A model generated the notes under the pieces. That model was not told the DNA's origin and did no database searches. It was given only the letters and a program-made list of their open reading frames with translations. Positions 46,045 through 55,804 of a stretch of 63,835 nucleotides of DNA are shown piece by piece (positions within the stretch are counted from its first letter, which is position 1; each line of letters begins with the position of its first letter). Position numbers and translations under genes: made by a program. This stretch comes from Flavobacteriaceae bacterium (lineage in GTDB: Bacteria; Bacteroidota; Bacteroidia; Flavobacteriales; Flavobacteriaceae). The stretch lies in contig CANGWK010000017.1 of assembly GCA_947457615.1 (NCBI GenBank), positions 1-63,835 of the forward strand. Direction: 5' to 3'.

Positions 46045-49000
46045 ATGATTAAAAAACTCTTTTTATCTACCATTGCTATTTTGCTTTTTTCGCTAAATAG
46101 TAGTGCGCAATCCATCTCGATGATAGGTGATGCTGTTAGTGGATGGTCGACCGATGTTGTGATGAGCACAACAGACAATGTAAATTATACATTGTCTAAC
46201 TTCACTTTTTCTAATGGTGGAGCAAAATTTAGACAAAATGCCGATTGGGGAACCAATTGGGGAGCAAATGCATTTCCCTTTGGAACTGCCAATTTGAATG
46301 GAAGTAATATTCCTGTAATTGCAGGAATTTATAATGTTTCTTTCAATATCTCAACCAGAGCATTCGGCTTTACAGCGGTTGAAGCAGGCTTTGATGCGAT
46401 TAGTATTTCAGGAACAGCTGGTCCAGGATTAAATTCGGATACTGCTATGCTCACAGTTGATGGAATTCATTATTCTCTTAATAATTACGCTTTAACAGCT
46501 GGTAACTTATTGTTTAGAAAAAATAATTCCTCTGCTGTAACTTGGGGTTCTACAAATTTTCCGATTGGAACGGCAACTCAAGGAGGAGCATCTATGTTAG
46601 TTTCTCCAGGAACGTATGACATTTCTTTTAATAAGACTACTGGAGCTTACAGTTTTGTATTTGCTAAAATTGGAATCATCGGATCAGCTACAGCTGGTGG
46701 ATGGAATACAGATACATTAATGAGTACTACAGACGGTGTAAATTATACTCTTGAAGGAGCTACTTTAACTACTGGAGATTTAAAATTTAGACAAAATCAA
46801 TCTTGGACCATTAATTGGGGAGCTAGTACATTTCCTGTTGGAACAGCCACATTAAATGGTAACAACATTGCAGTAATGGCTGGTACTTATAGTGTTAGCT
46901 TTAATAAAAATACAGGAACTTTTAATTTTAGTGCTGGTTATCCGGTTATCAGTTTGTCCGCATCTGCTAACTCAAGCGTTGAATTGGTAACTCTTGATGG
47001 AGTAAATTATTACTTAAACAATTATTCAATTAGTGCAGGAAATTATTTATTTAAACAAAATAGTCCAAGTGTTAATTCATGGGGGACTAATTCTTTTCCT
47101 TCAGGAACAGCTACATTAGCAGGAGCTTCAATTCCGGTATTAGCGGGAGATTATAATATTACCTTTAATAAAAGTACGGGTGTGTTTAGTTTTAATTATC
47201 TTACAATTAGCGTGATTGGAAGTGCAACTCCAGGAGGATGGTCTTCAGACACTAATTTAACCACTACAGATGGGGTTAATTATACCTTATCAGGATTAGC
47301 ATTAATAGTCGGAGAATTAAAATTCCGTCAAGGTAATGATTGGTCTGTTAACTGGGGAAGTGCTAGTTTTCCTGGAGGAACAGCTTATAATAATCACAAC
47401 AATATAGCAGTTTCTAGTGCTTCAAATTTCACAGTAAACTTTAACAAAACTACTGGTGCATTTTATTTTTATGACGAAGTGAATTTACAAGCCACTTCTA
47501 CTGTTAATTTATGTAAAGGATCAACTGCTGCTTCTTTATCAGCGCATGTACATGCTGTTCCAGGCAGTATAGTAAAATGTTACACACGAGGTGGAACAAC
47601 AGCTAGTCCAACTTACACTCTGATTCCAAGTGGAATACCATCGCCTTCAACATCTACAATCGGTACTAAAACCTATTATATGTCACAAACTATTGGAGGT
47701 GTTGAAGGGCCAAAAGTTACAATGGTTGTAAATGTAGTTGCTATACCTACAGCTCCAACGACATTATCAGGTACAGCTGCTCAAGGTGTTCTTGTAGGAA
47801 CATCAACCACTGCAACTTACTCAACTACTGCTGTAACAGGTGCTACTTCTTATTTATGGACTGTACCAACAGGTGTGAATCTTGTTTCAGGACAGGGAAC
47901 AACTAGTATTGTAGTAAACTTTAACGATGTAGCTGCAGGCGCAGGTGCTATAGGATCTATTACAGTAAAATCTGTTAATGATAATGGATGTTCTAGTGCT
48001 GCTGCTAAATCATTAGCGCTTACTAAAGCACTTCCTGCAGCTCCTGCAGCAATTAAAATGACTAATGGGGTAACTTCTACAGCTATTACTAATTTTGGGA
48101 AATACATAGGAACCTCAACAATATTAACTTTGACAGCTACAACGGTTGCAGTTGCCTCTTCTTATGTTTGGGAATTACCTACGGGAATGAATAAATTATC
48201 TGGCGGGAATTCAAATGTAATTACTGTTAATTTCTTAGATGTTCCTAATGGTACTAATGTATTACAAATTGGTTGTAAATCTCAAAATGGTGTAGGAACT
48301 TCTGTAACAAATAATGCAACTGCTGTCCCTTCAACAACTTCAACTTCTAAATTATTGAAAATTACTGCTATTATTCCTGGCACACCTGCAACCCTTTCTG
48401 GTCAAGTTGCTGGACTTTGCGGAGGAAATACCTACAGCTATACAATGACCGCAGAAGCATTAAATGCTTCAAGCTATTTCATTACAGCTCCAGTAGGATC
48501 AGTAGTAAAATCTGAATCAAATACTAGTAATTCAACCAACACTTTAGTAACAAATGGTTTGACATTCACTGTACAATATCCAGCTGATTTAAACACTTTA
48601 GCCGCAAAGACTATTGTTGTTTATTCAAGAAATGGTGTCGGAGATAGTGCTTTGGCTAAAACTACCACTTTAGTTACTACTATGCCAGCGGTAACAACCG
48701 TAACTGGTACTGCCACTACATTTCAACGATGTACTACTCAAAGTTTCTCAGTTAATAACGCTGTAGCTGGTGCAACTTATACTTGGACTGTAGCTAATGG
48801 TGCAGTAATAACAGGAGGTCAAGGAACTTCTACAGTTACAATTGATTTCTCTGCTGTGGCCAGTTCAGTAGTTAGTACAAAATTAACAGTCAAAGCTACA
48901 AACTCTTGTAATGTATCTTCTGCAGTTAAATTAATAACTTTAGCAACAAGCGAATGTGCTTTTTCAAGTAAGGAAAATTTTGTAGATGCTACAACTATTA

Positions 49001-49245
49001 GTATTTATCCAAACCCTGCAGCTTCTGAATTCAATCTTGATTTGACAACAAGGAAAGATGGAGTAGTTTCTATATCAATTTATAATATAGATGGCGCTGT
49101 AGTTTCTTCTAAAGACCTTACAATTACTGAGGGGATTAATACGGTAACTGAAAATATCGCTGATTTAGCTAGCGGAGTTTACTTTGTGCAATTCACTAAT
49201 CATGCTACAAATGAAACTATAGTTAAGAGGTTAATCAAAAAATAA
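46045..49245 (+). CDS. T9SS-secreted protein with five SusF-like repeats and PKD-like domains
   Basis: 1066 residues. Signal peptide (1-22, ending SSAQ). Five repeats of about 91 residues (23-477) resemble the SusE/SusF carbohydrate-binding modules: IIGSATAGGWNTDT, TTDGVNYTL, LKFRQN, NWG, YSVSFNKNTGTFNF. An Ig-like module (about 480-570) and several PKD-like modules follow (for example TSYLWTVPTGVNLVSGQGTT). The last 80 residues are a type A T9SS sorting domain: ISIYPNPAASEFNLDL, GVYFVQFTNHATNE, IVKRLIKK. Probably exported by the T9SS that includes PorT and anchored to the surface as a glycan-binding protein. The ligand is unknown; no catalytic domain is visible. Confidence 0.88.
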   Translation: MIKKLFLSTIAILLFSLNSSAQSISMIGDAVSGWSTDVVMSTTDNVNYTLSNFTFSNGGAKFRQNADWGTNWGANAFPFGTANLNGSNIPVIAGIYNVSFNISTRAFGFTAVEAGFDAISISGTAGPGLNSDTAMLTVDGIHYSLNNYALTAGNLLFRKNNSSAVTWGSTNFPIGTATQGGASMLVSPGTYDISFNKTTGAYSFVFAKIGIIGSATAGGWNTDTLMSTTDGVNYTLEGATLTTGDLKFRQNQSWTINWGASTFPVGTATLNGNNIAVMAGTYSVSFNKNTGTFNFSAGYPVISLSASANSSVELVTLDGVNYYLNNYSISAGNYLFKQNSPSVNSWGTNSFPSGTATLAGASIPVLAGDYNITFNKSTGVFSFNYLTISVIGSATPGGWSSDTNLTTTDGVNYTLSGLALIVGELKFRQGNDWSVNWGSASFPGGTAYNNHNNIAVSSASNFTVNFNKTTGAFYFYDEVNLQATSTVNLCKGSTAASLSAHVHAVPGSIVKCYTRGGTTASPTYTLIPSGIPSPSTSTIGTKTYYMSQTIGGVEGPKVTMVVNVVAIPTAPTTLSGTAAQGVLVGTSTTATYSTTAVTGATSYLWTVPTGVNLVSGQGTTSIVVNFNDVAAGAGAIGSITVKSVNDNGCSSAAAKSLALTKALPAAPAAIKMTNGVTSTAITNFGKYIGTSTILTLTATTVAVASSYVWELPTGMNKLSGGNSNVITVNFLDVPNGTNVLQIGCKSQNGVGTSVTNNATAVPSTTSTSKLLKITAIIPGTPATLSGQVAGLCGGNTYSYTMTAEALNASSYFITAPVGSVVKSESNTSNSTNTLVTNGLTFTVQYPADLNTLAAKTIVVYSRNGVGDSALAKTTTLVTTMPAVTTVTGTATTFQRCTTQSFSVNNAVAGATYTWTVANGAVITGGQGTSTVTIDFSAVASSVVSTKLTVKATNSCNVSSAVKLITLATSECAFSSKENFVDATTISIYPNPAASEFNLDLTTRKDGVVSISIYNIDGAVVSSKDLTITEGINTVTENIADLASGVYFVQFTNHATNETIVKRLIKK
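46111..47475 (+). repeat. Five SusF-like repeats alternating between two subtypes
   Basis: Each unit is about 273 bases. Units 1, 3 and 5 share GGW or SGW, the TTD(G/N)VNYTL motif, (L/A)KFRQ and NWG. Units 2 and 4 lack the GGW Trp and share DG(V/I)(N/H)Y(Y/S)LNNY, (N/L)LF(R/K)(K/Q)N and (T/S)WG(S/T). The A-B-A-B-A order implies expansion by a two-unit block. Confidence 0.8.
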
Positions 49246-49304
49246 TCTTCTACTATTTCCTTTAGGATAAATTAAAATTTGTCTTAAAGGAAGTATCATT
49301 ATTG

Positions 49305-49360
49305 ACTAGTCCCAAGTAATCGATTTAGATTTTATCGATTATTTGGGACTAGTTTTTTTA
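49305..49360 (+). terminator. Strong hairpin terminator after the T9SS substrate gene
   Basis: A roughly 20-base stem (ACTAGTCCCAAGTAATCGAT facing its near-exact complement) with a 9-base loop, then TTTTTTT. Confidence 0.93.
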
Positions 49361-49387
49361 GGATTCCAATTCAAAAAGTTAGAATAA

Positions 49388-49420
49388 AAATAAAAAAACC
49401 TTTTAAAAGAAAGGTTTTAG
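49388..49420 (-). terminator. Terminator of the minus-strand surface-protein cluster
   Basis: On the reverse strand AAAACCTTTC and AAAAGGTTTT arms are followed by a T tract, 15 bases beyond the ompA-family stop codon. Confidence 0.7.
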
Positions 49421-49431
49421 GTATTTTAAAT

Positions 49432-50754
49432 TTAATTTTCTAACATTACCGAAACCCGTCTTGCTAGTTGAAGTGCTGTTTTAGAATTTGAAGGTATAGA
49501 ACTATCTACTCCTTGACCAATTATTTTAAGTCTGGATTCCGAGATACCGCTTAACACCAATAAATCGTATAGTTTTTTAACCCGGCGTTCTGAAAGATTT
49601 TGATTAAATTTTTCACTACCTCTATTGTCAGAATGACCAACTAGCTTTACTTTAACTGTTGGGTTTTTCTTTAACAATGAAATAATTCCATAAATGCTAT
49701 TTGTAGAACCTCGGTTTGGTTCAACTTCATTAATATCATAAAAAACATTTACTAATCCATTATCTAACATCGATTTAAATGCATTATTCTCAGCTTGTAC
49801 TAATGCTTCAGCCATTTTTTGAACTTTGATTTCCTCAATCAATTTCGGCTCTAACTCATCTGGATTACCATTTCCATTTGTATCAATAAATCGCCCTTTG
49901 GTATCCACTATAACTCCGTTTGGCGTATTGTTTTGCACATCCAAATAATCAACAACTCCATCCTTATCCGTATCATTCATTAGAGCTTCAATTTGATCTA
50001 AACGATTAGTAACTTCTGGATCAACAGGAACCACAATTTTCGGTATAAACCAATCTGAATGATTTTGATTTTTTCCTATATAAAAAGTTAAACCTAGAGA
50101 AGTGGAATACATCAATCCAGTAAAATTATTTTCTTTGGCAGCTACAGTTCCATCCCAATTAAGACTTTGTCTCACATTAGATAACGCGGTAAAATCTAAC
50201 GTAAGTATTGTTCGTTCAGAAAGTTTAATTTGAGGTGTAATTCCTATTAAATAACCTCCGTCAATTGCAGTAACCGCCTCCTGGTTATTTATGCCAGTTT
50301 TGGATTTAAATTGCGAAAATTGAAGCCCTCCGTGCCCCAATAATCCTATTGTATTAGTAAAAGTACTAAACTCAAATACCTTTCCTAAATCTAAAACACC
50401 TTGTATTCCAAATCTACTTTGCATGGATTTAAATGGTAAAGAACCGTTCCCATCTTTATTGGCAATATTATCAAAACCAAAATCTGCTTTCACACCAAAT
50501 TTGGAGTTTAACATATAACGAAATCCAAAATCAAAATGATTCAAACTTGGAGAACTTAAAAAATCTTTTTCACTAGAATTATATCCAGTTCCAAAAGGCC
50601 GAACTGCTCTATTACTTCCAAAATTTATCTCAAAAGACCATTTATTAACTTCCGTTTCCTCCTCTGATTTTGTTTCTTGAGCCCTAAGTGAAGAAGTCGT
50701 AATACTAAAAAGGATAAATCCAATTAGAATTTGTGATGATTTTATATATTTCAT
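49432..50754 (-). CDS. OmpA-family outer-membrane protein
   Basis: 440 residues from MKYIKSSQILIGF; a start at 50772 would add six residues ahead of the signal peptide. Signal peptide (ending SLRAQ, about 26), N-terminal beta-barrel (about 40-225), a calcium-binding TSP3-like linker (DTDKDGVVDYLDVQNNTPNG and IDTNGNGNPDE), then the OmpA peptidoglycan-binding domain (about 320-440) with VKLVGHSDNRGSEKFNQNLS and the conserved Arg in ARRVSVML. Anchors the outer membrane to the wall. Lies 74 bases downstream of the 1271-residue gene, so probably in the same operon. Confidence 0.9.
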   Translation of the reverse strand: MKYIKSSQILIGFILFSITTSSLRAQETKSEEETEVNKWSFEINFGSNRAVRPFGTGYNSSEKDFLSSPSLNHFDFGFRYMLNSKFGVKADFGFDNIANKDGNGSLPFKSMQSRFGIQGVLDLGKVFEFSTFTNTIGLLGHGGLQFSQFKSKTGINNQEAVTAIDGGYLIGITPQIKLSERTILTLDFTALSNVRQSLNWDGTVAAKENNFTGLMYSTSLGLTFYIGKNQNHSDWFIPKIVVPVDPEVTNRLDQIEALMNDTDKDGVVDYLDVQNNTPNGVIVDTKGRFIDTNGNGNPDELEPKLIEEIKVQKMAEALVQAENNAFKSMLDNGLVNVFYDINEVEPNRGSTNSIYGIISLLKKNPTVKVKLVGHSDNRGSEKFNQNLSERRVKKLYDLLVLSGISESRLKIIGQGVDSSIPSNSKTALQLARRVSVMLEN

Positions 50755-50827
50755 TTTTATTCTATTTATCAATGTGTAAAATAATTGGTTTTATTTTATG
50801 TGGCTTGAGTGATTAAATTAATTTTTA

Positions 50828-53800
50828 TTAAAGAGTTGTAAAACTCACTTCAGTGCCGTATGCCGTTCCCGAACTATTTGTTGCATACGTTCTAACATAA
50901 TAAGTTGTTCCAGTAGTTAATCCAGAAAGTGAACTAGTAACGCTTCCTGTTGTTCCTGTCTCTGTTGATTTACTGTTTTCAATGGTTGGATTAGTTGCAG
51001 TTCCCCAACAAAATCCTCGAGCAATGATGCTTGATCCACCCTCTGTTATTATCAATCCAGTTGCAGTGGCGGAAACCGTTGTAATATTACTTATAGTTGG
51101 AGGGTTTATTTCTGCAGAAGTAGAAACAGTTATGATTCCTCCTTTTCTATTCAATCCTCGCTTTTTAGATAAACCACCCGTTCTATTTATATAATTTAAA
51201 TTAGTCGATGAAACGGCTCCACTTCTAGTTGCTATTGTTACTCCAATTATTGTTAAAGTTGCATCAATTGAAGCACTTTGGTATCCTCCACCAGACGCTT
51301 GTGTTGCAGTAATTGTTGTTGTTCCTGGACTAATAAAAGTAATAGTCCTTCCAGTTATTGTTGCAACTGCTGTATTACTACTTGTGTAAGAAAAAGTACC
51401 AGGACTATCACTAGTTGGTGGAATTAAAGTGTACGAGCGATCATGAAAATATTTAGATTGGGAATTAAAATTACTTAAAGTCGGATTATTTCGAATAGTA
51501 ATGGTTCCGGTTGCACTAATTGCCCCACAACCTCCTGTTAATGTAACAGTATAATTAGAAGCTCCAGAACCACTTGGAGAACCAGAAATAGTTACTGTTC
51601 CTGCATTATAATTTCCTGAAACATCAGTAGGTAAATCTGAAAAAGTAGCTCCTGTTGCACCAGTTGTACTGTAGGTTATATTTGTAATACTTGAATTGAC
51701 ATTAACCGTTTGAGAATTAGTACCTGCTGCAGAAGATAAGGTCATCGAATTATCTGGAGTTACTGTAACTACTACCCCACTTGAATTTGCTGACGAACAA
51801 GGGCTGCTGGTTACAATTGCTCTAAAATAAGTAGTTGAAGACAATGCAGAAGTAGTTAAACTAGTCGTTGTATTGGAAATATCAGTAAGTGCAGTTGAAA
51901 AATCACTAGACGATGACGATTGCCACTTGGTAACCGTTCCCGTATTTCCTGATAAAGTTAAAACTTTTGTTCCTCCAGAGCATATAGCTCCTGCTCCACT
52001 AATTGTTCCTGCAACGGAGGTAGGACTTACTGTGGTTAAAGTTGATGAAGTTGCTAAAACTGCAGTACAACTATTTGAATTGCTATAATTGATTGTTACC
52101 GTTTTAGATCCTGTAGTTAACCATTTTAAAACAACTGAATTATCGGCAGTAGTACCGCCAGATGTTATAGAATAATCTGCGCCTAATGTTCCTGGAAAAG
52201 TCCAAACATAATTAGATTGTCCTGATTGAGAGGTATAAGTAACATCAATGTTTCTACACGCTGTAGCACCTGGTTGTGATGTAAATGTTGGAGTCGGCAA
52301 ACTGTAAATATTCATTGCGACAGACGTTGAATAAACTGTACAAGATCCATAAATTACTTTAACTCTATAATAGGTAATGGCACTCAAATTAACGGCTGTA
52401 AAAGTAGCTGCTGTTTGATTTGTAATATCTGTAAAGGTGCTATTATCGGATGAAACTTGCCATTGAAGTGTGTCTGCATAATAGCCACTTACAGTTAAAA
52501 CAGTACTATTTGTTCCTGAACAAACCGACCTGTTCCCCGAAATTGTTCCAGCTAAAGAGGAAGTACAAGACTGAGAAATTGTTACATTTTCAGTAAAATC
52601 ATCGGATACTTTATTCGATTCAGTTCCCACTAATGTTTGCGTTTTAGTTACTGTAAATGTTTCTGTTGTGGGACTAGTTACGGCATTTGCAGTAGCAACT
52701 ACTGTTAAAATGTGTTCCTCTCCATTGTACATCGTTCCAATGTTCCATGCCCGGTTTGACCCTGTACCTGTTACGGTACCATAAGTTGCAGTAGCACTTG
52801 TAACCGTTAATTTACTAGGAATTGCATTATTAATTACTAAATTAGTTACATTATTTTCACCTAAATACTTCACAAAAACAGAAAAAGTCACTGTTTCCCC
52901 CGAAATCAAGTTGTTTTTATCTGCAACGGTTTTAACAATAATCTCTGGATTACAGTCATAAACAGATTGCGTTGCGGACTCGTAAACACAAGATCCTTGT
53001 GTAACTTTTACGGTATAATTCCCTGCAGCTTCAGGAGTATAAGTATTAGAAGTTATACCTGGAACTAAAACACCACTATTGTACCATGCATAAGAAGTAT
53101 AGCCTGAAGTCGCTGATAATATAGTACTTGGCAAACATCCGTCTCCCACTAAATACTGAACTTGAATAGTTGGAATAGTTTCAAAACCAGAAAAATAACC
53201 CGAAGCTCCGGCTGCGCCACTATAACCAAAAAAACCAACCGCAATAGGACCAGTAGCGGATACAGAAACATTTCCTGTTAAACCTGAAAGGTAGAATGTT
53301 TTCCATTCCGTAGTTCCTGCAACTGGTTTTTGAGCAGCAGAAATTGTACTTGTAGAAACAGTATTTGCTCCTTGTTTTACTGTTATACTTGCGTTTGGTA
53401 TGGCAGTTGAAGCTATAATTGTTACACCTCCAACTATTGTTGTGCCTGCCATATCTGTAATACTTGGAATATTATTAACTGTATTACTAAGTAAACAATT
53501 GACTGGTGCTATAAAATTAATATCTTGAGTATTATTACTTGTATTATTTGCTCCTGAAACTGACTGAAAAGCATACACCTCTTTTGAAGTTGTTACTAAC
53601 ATATTAGCACCTGCATTACCCCCGCCAGAAGCTGAAAAATAGGTTGATGGAATTGCAAAATAGTCTCCGTTATTAATAGTTGCAATAGCTGTTGTACCTC
53701 CATTTACATATATCTTGGTACTATTTTGTGTTGCAACTACAACTGGAAACTCTTGTGCATCTGGACCATTTCCTCTAACAAACACATATTGTCTTCCAAG

Positions 53801-54643
53801 AGTATTTTCAGGAATAATTTGATCCATACCCGCATCTTGTCCATCTAATGCGTCTGGTTGAAAAAGTAATTCACCAAAACTCACCGCAATGTTTTTATCA
53901 GAAGTAATTGACGCACCCAGCCATCCTTCTCTATTTGGCGCTGTTGAAGCTCCATTTACAATTGCTTCCAAAACATACGTTTGGCCTTTATTTAAGCTAA
54001 TAGTAATTACATCGCTAGTTATTCCTGACGCATTTGACCCTAACCTGAATGTACAACCTGTATCATATCCAAAAATAGTAACATTAGTATTATCTTCAGT
54101 CGCCATAATTCCAAGGCATGAATTTAGTAATGTGGTATTAAGTCCCTTATTTGGAATACCTCCCCATTTAAAAGCTGTCCCTAAAGCAGCACGACCTTTT
54201 GAAGTTAGTGAAGAAGCTTGGGAAGCAGATTTTCCCCTCCAATTGACATAGAATTTTTGACCACTCGGAGATTCAAATCGTAATCCTGAATTACTTTGTA
54301 CACTCCCGCAATTCGCTGCAGTTAATAAAGTAATATCATTATCACCTCCAGATGTTAAAGTATATGTATATGGTGAAGCATTTGACACTGTAAAAGTTGT
54401 AAACAATGAAGTTGAAGTACCTTTGTATACATTTACTGTAAATCCAGTAGTTACTGGTGTCGAAATATATATTTTTTGGTTGTCAAAGGCACCACCACTA
54501 GTTGCTTGTTTTAATGGCGGTAAATAATGCAAATCACTCAATTGAGAGTAACTTTCTAAAGTGCCAAAAAAAACAAAAACTACCAAAATTAACCGTTTTA
54601 AAAACGCATTAATTTCATTATATTTAAAGTATGATATTCTCAT
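50828..54643 (-). CDS. Large surface protein: IgGFc-binding-like domain, Ig/PKD-like modules, Fn3-like C-terminus
   Basis: 1271 residues. Signal peptide (about 1-34, ending ESYSQ). N-terminal IgGFc-binding-like region (about 35-490: SDLHYLPPLKQATSGGAFDN, IYISTPVTTGFTVNVYKG, GDYFAIPSTYF). An Ig-like module with SYAWYNSGVLVPG, then a DUF11-type module (about 565-660), several PKD/Ig-like modules, and a Big-like module (about 1090-1150). A basic linker GGLSKKRGLNRKGG precedes one Fn3-like repeat (RGFCWGTATNPT, TYYVRTYATNSSGTAYG), which forms the very C-terminus. No T9SS type A or B sorting domain is recognisable. Probably a cell-surface adhesin. Confidence 0.82.
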   Translation of the reverse strand: MRISYFKYNEINAFLKRLILVVFVFFGTLESYSQLSDLHYLPPLKQATSGGAFDNQKIYISTPVTTGFTVNVYKGTSTSLFTTFTVSNASPYTYTLTSGGDNDITLLTAANCGSVQSNSGLRFESPSGQKFYVNWRGKSASQASSLTSKGRAALGTAFKWGGIPNKGLNTTLLNSCLGIMATEDNTNVTIFGYDTGCTFRLGSNASGITSDVITISLNKGQTYVLEAIVNGASTAPNREGWLGASITSDKNIAVSFGELLFQPDALDGQDAGMDQIIPENTLGRQYVFVRGNGPDAQEFPVVVATQNSTKIYVNGGTTAIATINNGDYFAIPSTYFSASGGGNAGANMLVTTSKEVYAFQSVSGANNTSNNTQDINFIAPVNCLLSNTVNNIPSITDMAGTTIVGGVTIIASTAIPNASITVKQGANTVSTSTISAAQKPVAGTTEWKTFYLSGLTGNVSVSATGPIAVGFFGYSGAAGASGYFSGFETIPTIQVQYLVGDGCLPSTILSATSGYTSYAWYNSGVLVPGITSNTYTPEAAGNYTVKVTQGSCVYESATQSVYDCNPEIIVKTVADKNNLISGETVTFSVFVKYLGENNVTNLVINNAIPSKLTVTSATATYGTVTGTGSNRAWNIGTMYNGEEHILTVVATANAVTSPTTETFTVTKTQTLVGTESNKVSDDFTENVTISQSCTSSLAGTISGNRSVCSGTNSTVLTVSGYYADTLQWQVSSDNSTFTDITNQTAATFTAVNLSAITYYRVKVIYGSCTVYSTSVAMNIYSLPTPTFTSQPGATACRNIDVTYTSQSGQSNYVWTFPGTLGADYSITSGGTTADNSVVLKWLTTGSKTVTINYSNSNSCTAVLATSSTLTTVSPTSVAGTISGAGAICSGGTKVLTLSGNTGTVTKWQSSSSSDFSTALTDISNTTTSLTTSALSSTTYFRAIVTSSPCSSANSSGVVVTVTPDNSMTLSSAAGTNSQTVNVNSSITNITYSTTGATGATFSDLPTDVSGNYNAGTVTISGSPSGSGASNYTVTLTGGCGAISATGTITIRNNPTLSNFNSQSKYFHDRSYTLIPPTSDSPGTFSYTSSNTAVATITGRTITFISPGTTTITATQASGGGYQSASIDATLTIIGVTIATRSGAVSSTNLNYINRTGGLSKKRGLNRKGGIITVSTSAEINPPTISNITTVSATATGLIITEGGSSIIARGFCWGTATNPTIENSKSTETGTTGSVTSSLSGLTTGTTYYVRTYATNSSGTAYGTEVSFTTL

Positions 54644-54681
54644 TTATATTGTATTTTTTTATTCATTATTCCTTTTATATG

Positions 54682-54689
54682 CAAAACTA
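54682..54689 (-). promoter_or_regulatory. -7 box for the 1271-residue protein gene
   Basis: TAGTTTTG on the reverse strand, 39 bases upstream of the ATG at 54643, in the 193-base gap after the 299-residue gene. It suggests internal transcription of the last two genes of the cluster. Confidence 0.45.
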
Positions 54690-54836
54690 ATTTCCATATT
54701 ATACTAATTATTACAATTTACATCTCCAAAAATCTAAATATTCTAATTATAAGTAGAATACAAATTGTCTTAATTAAATAGTTTAGACATTAATTAAATT
54801 GCAGATGTTTTTTTGTGCAAAACAACTACAATTTAA

Positions 54837-55736
54837 TTAATAAGCATATTCAAATTGAACCCTATCACTTACAGAAATAGTATAACTTTCATTGTTTGCA
54901 GGAACATAAGTTAAGGTAGTTCCACTAATTGTATAGGCAGTTTTACTAATTCTTATTCCATTGATGTACATTTTGACCTTTGTATAACTACTAGGAGTTT
55001 GAGTTAACGTAAAACTCGTTTGTCCAGCAGTTGCTGTAATTTCATCATCGGCATCAGTTAATAATGGGGTTCCGCTTGAAACGGTTCCATTTGCCATTAA
55101 AAATTGACTTGATGTTCCTCCCGTTTTCACAAATGAATTGGCAGTTAAAGCAGCACTAAATGTTTTGGCACCCCCAACAGATTGTGTCGATGATAAATCC
55201 ACAAAATTTTGAGAAGAAGATCCGGTTCCACCATTAGCAATAGGTAAAATACCCGTAACTCCTGTAGTTAATGGCAATCCAGTTATATTAGTTGCAATTC
55301 CAGCTGAGGGAGTGCCAAGATTTGGTGTAACCAATGTTGGGGAATTAGACATTAATATACTTCCAGTTCCAGATGCTGAACTCTCTTCTGCAACGCCAGA
55401 ACTATTACCAATTAGTAGTTTTCCGTTTGCTAATTTATATCCTAACAACCCTACCCATGCAGTACCGTCATTAATCATTAATTTAGAACCCGATGTAGAA
55501 GTACAATCGGTACACCAAACAATCATTCCTTCTACATTTCCAATCGCAGTTAATTGCGTATTGGTCATTCTAGGAGGCAAAAATCCTTTGGTAGTGCTTT
55601 CAATTTCCAAAACTGCTTTCGATTGGATATTGTTTAAATTTGATCCAACTTTTAATAGCGCTTGCGCGGATGCTTTATTCGAACCTATACAAAGCATTAG
55701 AAAAATTGTTGCTAGTGATAAAAATGTGCTTTTCAT
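54837..55736 (-). CDS. Secreted tail-fibre-like / surface repeat protein
   Basis: 299 residues. Signal peptide (1-25, ending ASAQ). A short conserved module follows: SKAVLEIESTTKGFLPPRMT and GMIVWCTDCTSTSGSKLMIN, a pattern common at the start of Bacteroidota surface proteins. Then comes a tail-fibre-like segment, TLVTPNLGTPSAGIATNITG and GILPIANGGTGSSSQNF, and a C-terminal beta-domain with GQTSFTLTQTPSSYTKVKMY and NGIRISKTAYTISGTTLTY. The fibre motif also occurs in phage, but the signal peptide and neighbours argue for a cell-surface fibre. Function unknown. Confidence 0.78.
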   Translation of the reverse strand: MKSTFLSLATIFLMLCIGSNKASAQALLKVGSNLNNIQSKAVLEIESTTKGFLPPRMTNTQLTAIGNVEGMIVWCTDCTSTSGSKLMINDGTAWVGLLGYKLANGKLLIGNSSGVAEESSASGTGSILMSNSPTLVTPNLGTPSAGIATNITGLPLTTGVTGILPIANGGTGSSSQNFVDLSSTQSVGGAKTFSAALTANSFVKTGGTSSQFLMANGTVSSGTPLLTDADDEITATAGQTSFTLTQTPSSYTKVKMYINGIRISKTAYTISGTTLTYVPANNESYTISVSDRVQFEYAY

Positions 55737-55804
55737 AATTTAATTATTTATTTTATTATTGAACTTTATTTTTATTTATTATTTATTGTTGTTTTATTAT
55801 TATT

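Noticed and set aside
45656..49360. Second attachment site (copy of the tRNA-Phe 3' end)
   Set aside because: I looked for TTCGATCCCTGGAGG and shorter pieces to the right of the tRNA and found none in the window.
54837..55736. Prophage remnant
   Set aside because: Only one fibre-like motif is present; there is no integrase, capsid, portal or lysis gene, and the protein has a signal peptide.
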